A stretch of 64,000 bases of DNA from Hygrophila difformis. Its lineage: Eukaryota; Streptophyta; Magnoliopsida; Lamiales; Acanthaceae. Shown here piece by piece: positions 24,199-36,539 of the stretch. Position 1 is the stretch's first letter. The number at the start of each line of letters is the position of its first letter. The position numbers and the translations under genes are program-made. The notes beneath the pieces are model-generated. The model searched no databases. It saw only the letters and a program-made list of their open reading frames with translations, and had not been told where the DNA came from. Location of the stretch: positions 61,845,686 through 61,909,685 of the forward strand of contig JAOANR010000004.1 in NCBI GenBank assembly GCA_030278955.1. The letters run 5' to 3'.

Positions 24199-27177
24199 TC
24201 ACTTCATCAGGATGCATCTGATTGGCGACCCTTCAGAGCCAACAAGTCTTAAAGGTAAACAATGCACATTATATACTCCCGGTTCGACATCATCAAGTTT
24301 CAGGCCTTCAACTAAAATGATTTCCTGGAATATCAGTTACACCAGGATTAATGGACTTGGAAATAAATAAACAGGTTCATAAACCTGTATTTATATTCTT
24401 TTTAAATTAATGGAAAAGAAATTCTAACCCTGCTTTCGAGAAAGACAAGATGAGATGGAATCAAATCATCAAAAGCAGCAACGGACAAGTAATCGATTCC
24501 TATAAGTTGAACATTTTTTTAGTTGATCAGCATACAAATTACAAAGGCACAAAGAATGTTCCTTGTAGATGTGTAAAGGTATTGCCAACAATTTAAACTG
24601 TGGCAAAATAATCCGGAACCGTATGAAATCTTACCAACAAGTTTGATATCAGTGTTATCTACAAGCCACTGTGCCCCATCTTTCATGAATCCAACATAAC
24701 TAGTGTCAAATTCCTTTGTGTACATGAGACGCCTGAAAATGGTTAATTACGAGGGAATAAATCTAAAACAGATTACCGAAAGACATCTGCGAGAGTCATC
24801 ATGCTAATAACATCTAATATATGTAGTTCAAGCAGCCTCTAGTTCCGAAAGGCCATAGGAAGCATACTGAGTAATTACCTGTCTGTATTTAATGTCCTAA
24901 AAAGTACTCTACGTACTCCCTTAGGAATGTTTAAGGACTTCATAACTTCAGCTGAAAACATTGAACATTTTAAATTATAACATGAGAGAGTCAGAGAGAG
25001 AGAGCAAGTGAGAACTCAGAGTAATACCAAAATTTCATTGAAGTGGATAGTTTATCATTGCAATACCTACTTCAGTTAATCAGGGCGCATGAACACGTGC
25101 AAAGTTTACATGGTATGCACTTGCATAATTTCTTCAGTTGTGCGCATATTAACCCCGTTTTCCATATACATATGAAAGCTTATATACACAATCAATAGAA
25201 AAACAAATTTAGTGAGTCTACTATGTAAATACAAACCTTTTGTTCTCCATGGTCAAAAAGTTAAGACTGTTAAGTGATCAGCAAAGAGCTTAAAACCTAG
25301 GTGTTTGGATTTTGTATACGAGTGCTTGTTCATTAGCTTAACATGAACTAATGTGTTACCGCCATAAACCTACTTGGCAGTCTCCTTCAAGAGATATATA
25401 TTGCTCCGCCGCCGTCATATCATGTCTCTATGGGTAAAAGAGTGAAGAAAAAGAACCCATTTAAGAGAAACAGAAAACCGAAAGCAATTACAACTAATCA
25501 CACAAACCATGCAAAAAGAAAGCTTATACTCTGTACGAGTCCTACCTTGAGACAGATATTTTTATGGTGAAAATTAGTAGTAGTACTCCTAGAGTCGGTA
25601 TTTAATCATATAGAAGTTATTTTACAAGTGAGTGTGTGTAGAAAAAGATAGACTAATCATATGAACAACTTGTTTTTAAAGCATACCAGTAATATTCTTG
25701 TCCTTCGGAACATCAAGAAGCAGTGCAGGCCCTGTTCAAGCACGACAAGGAAATATATATTTGAGAATAAAAATAACATCAGTGAATTAATTCAACAGTA
25801 GTTCTAACTAAACACCAATAAATACTATTATTAACATGAAGGCAATAAATGCACACCAAACAAATACGAAACAAGTCAACTAGGATAACACCCCGAGCCC
25901 AAAGAGCACACAAAGAAGGGAACTTTGTCAATCAACTAGATTCCAGGATGAAAAATTCAAGTTTCAAGAATGACAGGAAAAATATTACTCCTAAGTTACA
26001 ATGAATCAGGTGCTAACAAGCCCCGACAGAGGACACATAAACCCAAGGAAACAGGAGAACATTAACACTTTAATCACACGCCAACTGTCAAATCGACAAG
26101 TTCCATTGAGTAGTCTCAGATAAAGTCTATCCACAATTCCACATCGTATCCTTCATCTAAGTAATTGCCATACATATGTCCAGGTGCATCCACATGAGTC
26201 CAAGAATCAGGAATTTTCAACTCTGAGAAATTGTAGTCAGACCCGTGATAGAAACTATCCAATACCTTGGTGTGTGACGAGTGAACTTATGGGTAAAATC
26301 AAATATCTCTCAATCATCATAAACTTCTCTTTTCACAGTCCCTGAGCTCACATCACAAGCTCTATTACCATTACCCAATCCATCGCCATACCCTGAAGGA
26401 TAAGCATTAACCAATAACAGTATAGCCACAGAAGGAGAACGAATTAGTTTGAGCACAGCGCAATTCAGAAACACAAGTAGAGATCTCTTACCCTTCCTTC
26501 TGATGTAAACTTAGATGCTATATGTTTCTACAGTTTAATCCTACTATGATACGGAAGTATACATAGTGCCCCTAGATTGACAGGATGCGTATTGTCAAGA
26601 AAAGATCTTTATAAAGTTGTGGTTAACAAGCAGGTCAGTCACTAGCTTCCTAAGATAGCCTGAGAATCATAAATATCTCCACGCTCAAAACTTGGCCCAT
26701 ATTCAACAATCATGATCAAAATTGAAGATTTGAGTAGTTGAGTCATGAATTAAATAGCAACTCATACATCATACCATTGAGAACCTCGAGATCAAGCGTG
26801 TCCACGTCAAAGCCAGCATCATAATAGTGATCATACACGTGCCCCGGCGCATCAACATGCGTCCCAGTGTGAGCGGGGAGTTTCATCTCGGAGAAATTAG
26901 CGAGCGAGCCGTTCTTCATGCCCTTAGCCAGCCAGAGAAAGTGACCAAGTCCATCCGCAGACTCCCACGACGGCATTTCTGAATGGAACCGGTGGCTGAT
27001 ATCGATTATGCGACCACCTGCGTATACTTCGCGACGCACGGGAATTAGGTCATCGGCAGCGCAGGAGGCATCAAGGCCGTAAGGGGAAGGGTACGCCGAA
27101 TCTGAGGTAGCGAGGGCCAGCGGGAGCACAACGCAGCAGAGTGCACACGTTAGCAGGAAGGATTGCAGCGGCGTCAT
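24199..27177 (-). CDS. Cyclase-family (kynurenine formamidase-like) secreted protein, paralogue 2
   Basis: Six minus-strand exons (27177-26775, 25731-25687, 24951-24879, 24732-24635, 24499-24429, 24324-24199) join in frame to 271 residues. Signal peptide [18 protein letters not shown]; domain [22 protein letters not shown]; metal motif [12 protein letters not shown]; end [10 protein letters not shown]. The domain is as in the neighbour at 20265-21831. The difference is a 1,043-bp intron splitting what is one exon in paralogue 1, directly after LEVLNG. The resulting 45-bp exon 2 codes [14 protein letters not shown]. That intron holds a decayed piece of another cyclase first exon. The simplest reading is that exon 1 of one tandem copy now splices to exons of another. 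The start is the ATG at 27177; the upstream in-frame TTG is not needed. Confidence 0.9.
26100..26345 (-). pseudogene. Decayed first exon of a third cyclase paralogue, inside intron 1 of paralogue 2
   Basis: On the minus strand, pieces read [21 protein letters not shown], and then [15 protein letters not shown] followed by [20 protein letters not shown]. These align with [31 protein letters not shown] and [20 protein letters not shown] of the flanking genes. The frame is broken by stops and small gaps. The sequence is more diverged than the two genes are from each other, so it is an older copy. Confidence 0.8.
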
Positions 27178-27292
27178 GGCCAATTGCAGATTTGCAGCAG
27201 GTAGCTAACAGAGTAGAGTGTAATATTGCAGGATTTGGGGGTGACGAACAATTGAACCCTAATTTGACTAATCAATAAACGTTATTATAATA

Positions 27293-27553
27293 CTCCCTCC
27301 GCTTTTTTTTTAACTTCACTCATCCTGCACTGCACGCAATCCAATGCACATTTTCAATCATCAATATCTCATATTATATATAAATAAAAATTATAAAAAT
27401 TTGATATTCCAAAACTACGTGATTAGACGAATCTAACAAGATCTCACTTGACTATGTTTTATCTTATATAACTATATGAAAAAATTGAATTAAAGTTACT
27501 CAATAAATAGTATCTACTATTCTAATTGTGAACTTAAAAAGAATCGGAGGGAG
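27293..27553. mobile_element. Stowaway-like MITE, copy 3
   Basis: TA-flanked; ends CTCCCTCCGC and CGGAGGGAG. Contains the core AACAAGATCTCACTTGACTA and the conserved AATCCAATGCACATTTT stretch. It lies about 115 bp upstream of the ATG of cyclase paralogue 2, so it may overlap that promoter. Confidence 0.85.
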
Positions 27554-27672
27554 TAAAACCACAATTGGAATCAGCTATCCTTTTCAAAATTTCACTCATC
27601 TGTTTACATTTTAAAAAAAAATAATAATTTTAATACTGTACTACTTATTTGGAATTGATTTTTGTAAAATAA

Positions 27673-27931
27673 TACCTCCGTTCTTTTTTATTTGTAGATT
27701 TTGATTTTTGTCACTGTTTATTGAATAGCTTTGACTCGATTTTTTAATACAATTATATAAGATAAAATATAGTCGAGTGAGATCTTGTTGGACTCATCTA
27801 ATCACATAGATTTAGAATATCAAATTTGCATAATTTTTACTTGTATGGAATTTGTGTTATTGCGGATTAAAAATGTGCATTGATTGCGTGAAATATAGAT
27901 ATATTGCATTTATTTAGGAACGGAGGAAGTA
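27673..27931. mobile_element. Stowaway-like MITE, copy 4
   Basis: Ends TACCTCCGTTC and GGAACGGAGGAAGTA; core in reverse orientation (AGTCGAGTGAGATCTTGTTG). Separated from copy 3 by only about 120 bp. Confidence 0.82.
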
Positions 27932-27985
27932 CTAACTACGTTCCCAAAAAAGTGATTCATTTATATAGTAGTACCATAATTACTA

Positions 27986-28015
27986 GTATTACCCGCCCGC
28001 GCGATGCGCGGGAAG
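27986..28015 (-). mobile_element. Helitron-type 3' terminus (element extends to the right)
   Basis: On the minus strand a GC hairpin CCCGCGCATCGCGCGGG is followed by nine bases and then CTAG|T. A short hairpin just before a CTRR end with T next to it is the 3' signature of Helitrons, which need no target duplication. The GC block stands out in very AT-rich DNA. I did not find the 5' TC end or any Rep/helicase frame. Confidence 0.55.
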
Positions 28016-31000
28016 AAAAGTTTCTAAAATATCAAAAAAAAAATATTTAGAGATTCAACAAAAGAATAAATTGTCCTCACGATTGAATGAAAGAAAATGT
28101 ATAACGTAAAATAGTTGATGATCAAAGCAATGAATAAGAAATTGATCAAGATTAAAGGAATGAAAGTTTTAACTGTAAAACTGACGTTTAATTGTCAAGG
28201 TTGAAGGAATATCAAAGTTTTCCTATTTGTTTTTTTGCTCCGGCTCCTCTAAAGAAAATAATTTATACATGTGTAAAAGTAATAAATATGACAAAATAAA
28301 TTTTTTTCTAAAAAAGAAAAAAAAAATATTCTAATAACGTCCTACATTCCTTTATAGCATTTCTAAAAGTAATTAATTGCTTGATAATTTTATGTCACTA
28401 ATCACAGGAATAAAATTGCCCTTATCATTACCAGCATGTTAAAAACAAAATATAGCTTATTTAAAACTGGCGATTGTTAATTCCATCGAATACAGATTAT
28501 GGAATAAATATGTTTTTAAATACAATTAAAATTTTTTGAAAACAAAATACAATTAAATTTTAAATCAGCAAGTAAGATCATAAAAAAAAAAAAACAGTTT
28601 CATAGCCCATAGGTTTTATAAATTGGATTATCTAGAACAGATCAGTCACAACGAATATGTAAGCCTGGATCAAAAATCAATATAAAGCTATACCATATAC
28701 AGGACCACTAATTCAATAATATCAATTATAAAGTTTACTTTTATTTATATGAAAAATAAAATAAGTATCATTTTTCAAATTCAGTGTGCACGATATGATT
28801 TCTTTAATTTTAACCTCATTTAAATTCTTAAAATTTATAACTTTTTTTTTAAAACAAAACCTAAGAATAAATGTAATGTACTTACAATTCATGTATATTT
28901 ATTAGCATCGCGACAATCAAGTATAAGATTCATTTTAAAACAACTAATATTTAGGGAATCAAACAATGCTTCATTGAAAAAGATAAATAATAAAGCGGTT
29001 AATAAAATTCATCAAACAATATGTAATCATCCGGATCATAGAGCAAAACTTAGATTCAAACATTCGTATTAACAAATCCATCATAGCACATCACTTGAAG
29101 GTTTTGATACATCAATGACGATTAAATTTATTAGACAGTCCAATAAGACCATTCCTAATATCAGAAAACCAAACCTTGTCAAACTTCCTTAACAAAGGTT
29201 TCGCAACAAACCTCCTCAATAAAGGTTTCGCAGCACGAAAATAGTTACCCTTAAGATACTAAAAAAATAAAATGTCCATTTGGGCTACAATATATTCAAA
29301 CGTATCATTTGGAACGGCTAGGAAAGTTACATTGTCCAGTCATGCCTCATTTGTTCAATATCTTATCATCATCATTGGATAAAATTCTCTGGTCTTTATG
29401 TATATGTTTAATAAATGCAGCATTTATATTTTGAAGGAGAATGAAAGTATATGCATAGTATTTCTACTTGCAATTTTTTCCAGATAGGGGTTCGAGGGGA
29501 TGACCAAGAATTTTGTTAATAACTTGAGCAAATCCAGATGAAATAGAGCCAACCACATTCTCCATTGATGTCAGGATATAAATTTTTCATGTGCTTGTAG
29601 TGATTAGTCTTCTGTTTGTCACAGGATTCTGCAAAATGGCAATTATATATGATTAAGATTCAGTTCATAACTGCAGTAAACATGGAAATAAAACTAAAGA
29701 AACAAAACAATTGATTCAAAAAATCATCACCTACACGCCTTAATTTTCAAGTGAAAATTAAGCCTATGTCGCATACTTCCATTCCATTTTCTAAATTAAA
29801 GCCCAAACTTCAAGCTATGTTCAAAGCCAAAATTAAAGTTAAGAAATTCATTTAAGTAGGATAAACTCCATGGCATTGGTACTTTATTCAATATCCATAT
29901 CGAGATAATCTTGGAAGTTTATGCAAAATCAAAATACTTTGTGCGAAATAGCCTTGCTCCTTTTTGTGCAATGGGATGACCTGAATTCATTTCAGGCATA
30001 TGTATCGAATTCTTGTTAGTTATTAGCCAATGTATACATCTAATTCATGTTAGTTATTAAAACCCGAAATATTGTATTTCACTCCACCATCCCCATTGTA
30101 AAAGTTATGCATCTGTTTTCCCCATCACCGCAAATCTCATTTGAACAAATAAATAATTAATACATATTACATACATATTTTATTACCACCATGATTTCTC
30201 CATCATCATTTTATTACCATATAATTAATAATACATATTTTTGCTAAATTAGATTAATCCGTACTATATTTTTGGCATATTAATTTTTCCATCATCCTAG
30301 TCTATTATTAATTAATCCAAAGAATTATGCACTTAAATTGAGCAGCCGGGATCTATTTCCAAATTATTGAAGGTGGCCAATATGGTAATAAATTATTTGA
30401 TATATACATAATAAAAATAAATTTGCAATGATTAACATAAATATAAACCATCTTCATAAAATATATTGAATTCAATAATTTATCTATAACCTCTTTTAAT
30501 TTGATAGAAATAACACTTAAATGGTAATAGATTTTTAATATAGTTTATAATTAGTTGTCTAATATTATAAGATCTACCAAACTATACATAGTAAATATAC
30601 AAAATTAAAGTAGATTATCATTTTTGACATGATTTTTAACCATCCAATTAGGAATAATGTTTCCCACATTACACTCTTTAATTATGGGATAATTTCATTC
30701 TCTATTAGTGTACAGGATTTAAATATGTATGATTTTGGATCTAATAAAGTAACACACACTTTTTAAAATTTAAAACCGCATATTTAGAATGGTTTATTTA
30801 AAAAATACATATTCTAATATTTAGTTTTTATTTTTTATTTAATATTTAGTTTCCAAAATACGGATATATTTATATGGAAATATTTAGTTGCCAATATAAA
30901 TAAAGTAATTTTAAAATACGAATATACTTATATGAAAAGATTTAGTTGCTAATATAAATAAAATGATTCTAAAATACGAATATATTTAAATAACTTGATC

Positions 31001-32141
31001 TAATGTTAAATCATCACAATATATCTATAACTAAAACGAATCACAATAAATTGATTCTAGAACGATATGTTAAACGATTCCATTTCAAAACGTAGTATCT
31101 TCACAATATTTTTTTCAAAGTTAATATTATAATAATAAACTTATTGCTATAATTAGCCAATTGCTATAATACAAATTTTTTTAGAAATGAAAGATAATAT
31201 TTTATATTAAACCAATGATGATTTAACATTTTCATATTTAACTTGTAAGAACCAATAAATGTTATAATGAAACTTAATGATAATAAAAAGTCAATTAAAA
31301 TTAATGACATAATAAACTCATGGTTGAAATCATTTCATTATTTATTTATATTAAACATTTCTTTTTGTGAAATTGAGAATACAATCCCATAAATCTAACA
31401 TTGAAGGGATTATTTGAGTATAGAATTAATTTCGCCTTTTGAGATTATTAACTAAAAATTAGGCTAGTGGTTTTAGGCTGGAAACTTTTGCATATAATTT
31501 TAGGTTAATACATGGATTTAAGTGTAAATTAAATATTATTTATATAGATAAATAAATTCCTAATATGGATTCATTATTCACCACAAATAAATAAAATATC
31601 GTATTTGTAAAAATTATAATAATAGTTGAAGGGCTAAATTACATTAATTTTTCCTATTTAAGGGGTAATTTATTTATTTCCATTGATCATCTCATCTTTT
31701 ACGATTATTCTTTGCTCTTTCCATAATCATTTCATTGTCTATGGTCAACATTTCATTTTTGTTTATCCAATGGAATCAATTTAATAATATAAATTAATTT
31801 AATCAATGTAATCAATATAATCAATGGAAATCAATTACCCCATTATATTTGCTTTATTTATGGGGTAATACTTAGTTTCTATTTTTTTTATTTGATATTG
31901 TATTTTCAAAATACGGATAAATTTATAAGGAAATATTTAGTTGCAATATAATTAAAAATAATTTCATAAACAAATTATATTCAATATCTTAAATATTTTA
32001 TTTCCCCCATCATCCCCATTGTAAAAATTTTGCATCTGCTTTCCCCATCACCACAAATCTCATTTGCATAAATAAATAATTAATACATATTACATACATA
32101 TTTTATTAACATCATGATTTTATTACCATATAATTAATAAT
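28016..32141. repeat. AT-rich repeat block running into the assembly gap
   Basis: About 4.1 kb with no gene. A segment at about 30077-30229 (CCATCCCCATTGTAAAA... ATAATTAATAAT) recurs at 31999-32141 and is cut by the gap. A roughly 58-bp unit containing AAATACGGATATATTTATAT and ATTTAGTTGCCAATATAAAT repeats in tandem at about 30857-30985, with another copy near 31910. This is probably the body of a non-autonomous Helitron or nested elements, given the terminus at its left edge. Confidence 0.55.
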
Positions 32142-32641
32142 NNNNNNNNNNNNNNNNNNNNNNNNNNNNNNNNNNNNNNNNNNNNNNNNNNNNNNNNNNN
32201 NNNNNNNNNNNNNNNNNNNNNNNNNNNNNNNNNNNNNNNNNNNNNNNNNNNNNNNNNNNNNNNNNNNNNNNNNNNNNNNNNNNNNNNNNNNNNNNNNNNN
32301 NNNNNNNNNNNNNNNNNNNNNNNNNNNNNNNNNNNNNNNNNNNNNNNNNNNNNNNNNNNNNNNNNNNNNNNNNNNNNNNNNNNNNNNNNNNNNNNNNNNN
32401 NNNNNNNNNNNNNNNNNNNNNNNNNNNNNNNNNNNNNNNNNNNNNNNNNNNNNNNNNNNNNNNNNNNNNNNNNNNNNNNNNNNNNNNNNNNNNNNNNNNN
32501 NNNNNNNNNNNNNNNNNNNNNNNNNNNNNNNNNNNNNNNNNNNNNNNNNNNNNNNNNNNNNNNNNNNNNNNNNNNNNNNNNNNNNNNNNNNNNNNNNNNN
32601 NNNNNNNNNNNNNNNNNNNNNNNNNNNNNNNNNNNNNNNNN
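32142..32641. other. Assembly gap (500 N)
   Basis: Exactly 500 N, a conventional placeholder, so the true size is unknown. It cuts both the repeat block on its left and the coding exon on its right. Confidence 0.99.
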
Positions 32642-33154
32642 CACATATCACGTGTACGCTAGGGAAAGAGGGAGGTTTCAGATGGAATCCATTTTCTTAA
32701 GGTACAAACTTTTTGCAATTGGGCAACCATTCTTAAATCTAGCAAGTATGATGTATTGATGTATAATTGAATTGAATATTTGAAATGGCGCAGTACCACA
32801 TGACTGTTTTGGTAATTCATATGCATAGAAAATTACCTGCATACCGATTCTTCAATTCATACCTTCACCTTCATATCTGGCCCGTCTTCTTCCTACAGGT
32901 CGGACAACCTGACCCTGGCGGCACTGTCATCTGCAGTTCTATTAAAGTTCAAGTCCCTGAATCATGTACCCATTTGGAAACCTGAGAGGCCAGAGAGCAT
33001 CAGGGGTGGGAATGAGTTCAAAGTGTACAGGATATACCCCGTCGGGATGACACAGAGGCAAGCACTACACACCTTCCAATTCAAAGATGATGCTGAACTG
33101 CAGCACTACCTGGAAAGCCACCCGTGTGCAAAATTCGAAGTTGTATTTGTATAG
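32642..33154 (+). CDS. Last two exons of an unrecognised conserved protein
   Basis: A partial exon (32642-32701) reads YHVYARERGRFQMESIFLR up to a GT donor. It joins in frame at the split Arg codon to the final exon 32899-33154, which reads SDNLTLAALSSAVLLKFKS, then PIWKPERPESIRGGNEFKVY, RIYPVGMTQRQALHTFQFKD and ends HPCAKFEVVFV. The clean splice phase and normal residue composition show that it is a real gene. I cannot name the family. The upstream exons lie in or beyond the gap, and the AT-rich block to the left contains no obvious further exon. About 100 residues are visible. Confidence 0.7.
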
Positions 33155-34436
33155 ATAAGGTTGGTTTCCTGGACGCCTTTTGGCAGAGGTAGCACTGAGC
33201 CAGTGTATGTATTGCAATTTGCAATTGCTCGCAGCGGAAGCCTCCTGAATTTTTGTAGCAGTGGTAACAGTTGTTCCTGGGATTGGGTGCTCTGCTGGGC
33301 TGCTTAGTTTTCACCGGATTTTCATGTACTAATCTGTATGTGCAGTGGCGAGAGATGAGGTTATTATTACCACATTGTTGTAATGATTTGGCCATTTGGC
33401 TTTGATGCATTTTGCTGAGACTGTATCATATGGAATAGTGTATAATGTATTGCCATTTTAACGAAATGAGAGAAAATTCTTGTACTAGTTATTGTGTAGG
33501 CCATAAATGGCTGTTTTTGGAGGCCCGCTTGAAATATATCTGTAATCTTAAAATGATTCCATGTTATCCCTAGCTAGTTCCTTATTAAGATGTTTGGGAT
33601 TTAAGACCAATTAAGGAGAGCCTGGACGACTGTCAGTCTGTCGGTTAGGTCTAAAAGGTTTTCGATTTGAGAATGTTTTTAGTATTTATCTGCCCCCCAT
33701 TCCATTCGTATTTCTACCATCTGATTTATGCATGAGGATTATTACGTACCATTATATTCGGTTAATTGGAAATTGAATGTTGAATTTGTGATGGTCAACT
33801 TTTTAAACTTCTCGTGATCATGGGCCATTGCCAAGTGCCCAACTAATAGTACTATATTATGCATTGTGTATTCCTGTTACCGTTCCTGTGTGGTACTACT
33901 AGTTGACACTTGTGACTTGACAGTTAGGATGGAGTCATGATCATGTAGTAGTAGTATTAAGAGTAATTCGAGCAGGTAGTCGGCTACTCCCCAGTCCCTA
34001 GGGCCATATATAGTAATCCCATCATTCCATTCCATTCCATTCCATGCCGTGGCAACTGGAAACTGGAAAGTGGACTCATGAAAACCCCCAAGAACCAACA
34101 ACAACAAAGAAGCGGCAACACGATTCGTTTTGTGTTCTGTCCTCGAGTGAGTCCTCCCTGACCTGCCCCCTCCTCAGTCCTCATTAACCAACTCCACGAG
34201 TCCCTAGTCCAGGACCATCTCTCTAAATCCAAAATCCCCCCACCCCATCTGCCTTCTCCAATCCCCACCACCACCAGTAGTCCACCAAGTCACCAACACC
34301 ATTCTCTGAAAAATGACCCTTGGCCATCTTCAAGAGCCCTTTTCTCCATCTTAATTAACTTCCCTCCTCCACCTTTCGTTATTATGTTCTCACCTCACCC
34401 CTTTCTCCTCCTCCTCCACACCCCGCCACCGCCGCC
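33155..34436 (+). other. 3' UTR of the preceding gene and promoter/leader of nitrite reductase
   Basis: No coding exon. A CCATT repeat lies near 34025-34045 and a TATA-like CCATATATAG near 34004. The last 150 bp before the nitrite reductase ATG are C/T-rich (CTCCTCCTCC), typical of plant leaders. Confidence 0.5.
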
Positions 34437-36539
34437 ATGTCTTCTCTCTCCCTCAAATTCCACCTCTCCCTTCCCCTCCCCAACTTCAACTTCAACTTCA
34501 GAGCCACCAGGCTCCACGCCACCCCGCCTTCGCAGACCGCCGCGCCTCCTCCCGCCCCCGCCGACATTGACGACTCCGATCGCCTCGAGCCCCGCGTGGA
34601 GCTGAAAGACGGCTACTTTGTTCTCAAGGAGAAATTCCGGCAGGGGATTAACCCTCAGGAGAAAGTCAAAATCGAAAAGGATCCTCTCAAACTCCTCACG
34701 GAGAATGGAATCGAAGAGCTCGCCAACATCCCCTTTGAAGATATCGAGAACTCCAAAATGCTCAAGGATGATATTGACGTCAGGCTCAAGTGGCTCGGTC
34801 TCTTCCATAGACGAAAGCATCACTGTAAGTAATTTCAACAATTGCATATTCAATTTCAATTCTAGTTATTGCATTGTTTAACCTAATCAGTGATGCATAT
34901 ACTCCAGTAAGAAAGTATTCATATTGATATAAAATTGTCGATGATTGTCAGACGGTCGGTTCATGATGAGACTTAAGCTCCCAAACGGGATAACAACCAG
35001 TGCACAAACACGCTATTTAGCGAGCGTAATTCGCAAGTACGGGAAGGATGGCTGTGCCGATATAACCACAAGGCAGAACTGGCAGATAAGGGGAGTCGTA
35101 TTGCCAGATGTTCCCAACATTCTTAAAGGGCTGCAAGAAGTCGGCTTGACAAGCCTGCAGAGCGGCATGGACAACGTGAGGAATCCGGTGGGAAACCCTC
35201 TTGCGGGCATCGATCCTCACGAAATTGTGGATACGAGGCCCTATACCAATTTGCTTTCACAGTACATAACTGCAAACTCACGCGGGAATCCAGCTTTTGC
35301 TAACTTGTGCGCTCCTGTTCGATAGATCACGACCAAGTGATCTTGTACTCTATTATTATTGATTGCTTTCTTGGCTGTAGTCCTTATTTTGGTGTGATTT
35401 GTGCAGGCCTAGGAAGTGGAACGCGTGTGTTATAGGATCGCACGATCTCTACGAACATCCCCATATAAACGACCTCGCTTACATGCCCGCAACAAAGAAC
35501 GGAAGATTTGGATTCAATCTTCTTGTGGGTGGATTTTTCAGTGCCAAGAGATGTGCGGAGGCAATCCCTCTTGATGCTTGGGTCCCTGCCGACGATATCC
35601 TCCCTGTTTGCGGAGCTATTCTTGAAGCTTTTAGGGATCTTGGTTTCAGAGGGAACCGGCAGAAAACAAGAATGATGTGGCTCATTGATGAATTAGTGAG
35701 TCGCCCTTAATAATATTAAGGGCGGACAGAATCCAACTCCTGTTTCCAAAAGTTAATAATGTATTTAAGTTTGTTTCTTGATGAATTAGGGCATGGAAGG
35801 GTTCCGAGAGCAAGTCGTTCAAAGAATGCCGCGGCAACATTTGGAGAGAGCATCTTCTGAAGATTTGGTCGACGCCAAATGGGAAAGGCGAGACTATTTC
35901 GGCGTGCATCCTCAGAAGCAGGAAGGGTACAGCTTTGTAGGGATCCACATTCCTGTGGGGCGTCTCCAGGCGGATGAAATGGATGAGCTGGCCAGCCTGG
36001 CGGAGACATATGGTTCGGGGGAGCTTCGGCTGACGGTGGAACAGAACATAATCATCCCAAACATTGACAACTCAAAAGTGGAGGCGCTCCTCGAGGAGCC
36101 ACTCCTCCTGGCGAAATTCTCTCCCGAGCCACCAATCCTGATGAAAGGGCTGGTGGCGTGCACGGGGAGCCAGTTCTGCGGGCAGGCTATAATCGAGACG
36201 AAAGCGCGGGCGCTGAAGGTGACGGAGGAGGTGCAGAGGCAGGTGGCGGTGGTGGGGAGGCCGGTGAGGATGCACTGGACGGGGTGCCCCAACACGTGCG
36301 GGCAAGTGCAGGTGGCGGATATTGGGTTCATGGGGTGCATGACGAGGAATGGAGAGGGGAAGGTTGTGGAAGGAGCGGATGTGTTCCTCGGGGGGAGGAT
36401 TGGGAGCGATTCGCATCTGGGGGATGTGTATAAGAAGGGGGTGCCGTGCGATGAGCTGGCGGCGTTGGTGGTGGAGCTGCTGCTGGAGAAATTTGGGGCT
36501 GTCAGGAGGGAAAGAGAAGAAGAAGAAGATGAGAAATGA
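34437..36539 (+). CDS. NIR1: Ferredoxin-nitrite reductase, chloroplastic
   Basis: Four exons (34437-34824, 34952-35306, 35407-35695, 35790-36539) join in frame to 593 residues, the usual length. The enzyme reduces nitrite to ammonium with six electrons from ferredoxin in the plastid stroma. The Ser-rich, acid-poor N-terminus is a transit peptide. Two ferredoxin-like/sulfite reductase half-repeats follow: MMRLKLPNGITTSAQTRYLA with DITTRQNWQIRG in exon 2, and GIHIPVGRLQADEMDELA with ELRLTVEQNIIIPNI in exon 4. The 4Fe-4S/siroheme ligands are CTGSQFC and GCPNTCGQ, all four Cys present. The C-terminus is acidic (REREEEEDEK), as in the family. Intron 3 is 94 bp and is flanked by a 12-bp direct repeat (TTGATGAATTAG). 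Codons in exon 4 are markedly G/C-rich compared with the surroundings. Nitrate induction is typical of the family but is not visible here. Confidence 0.96.

Noticed and set aside
30077..32141. CRISPR-like repeat array
   Set aside because: Repeats are long, imperfect and irregularly spaced in a plant nuclear genome; they are transposon or tandem repeats.
32112..32651. Three minus-strand frames across the N run
   Set aside because: They consist almost wholly of unknown residues from the assembly gap.
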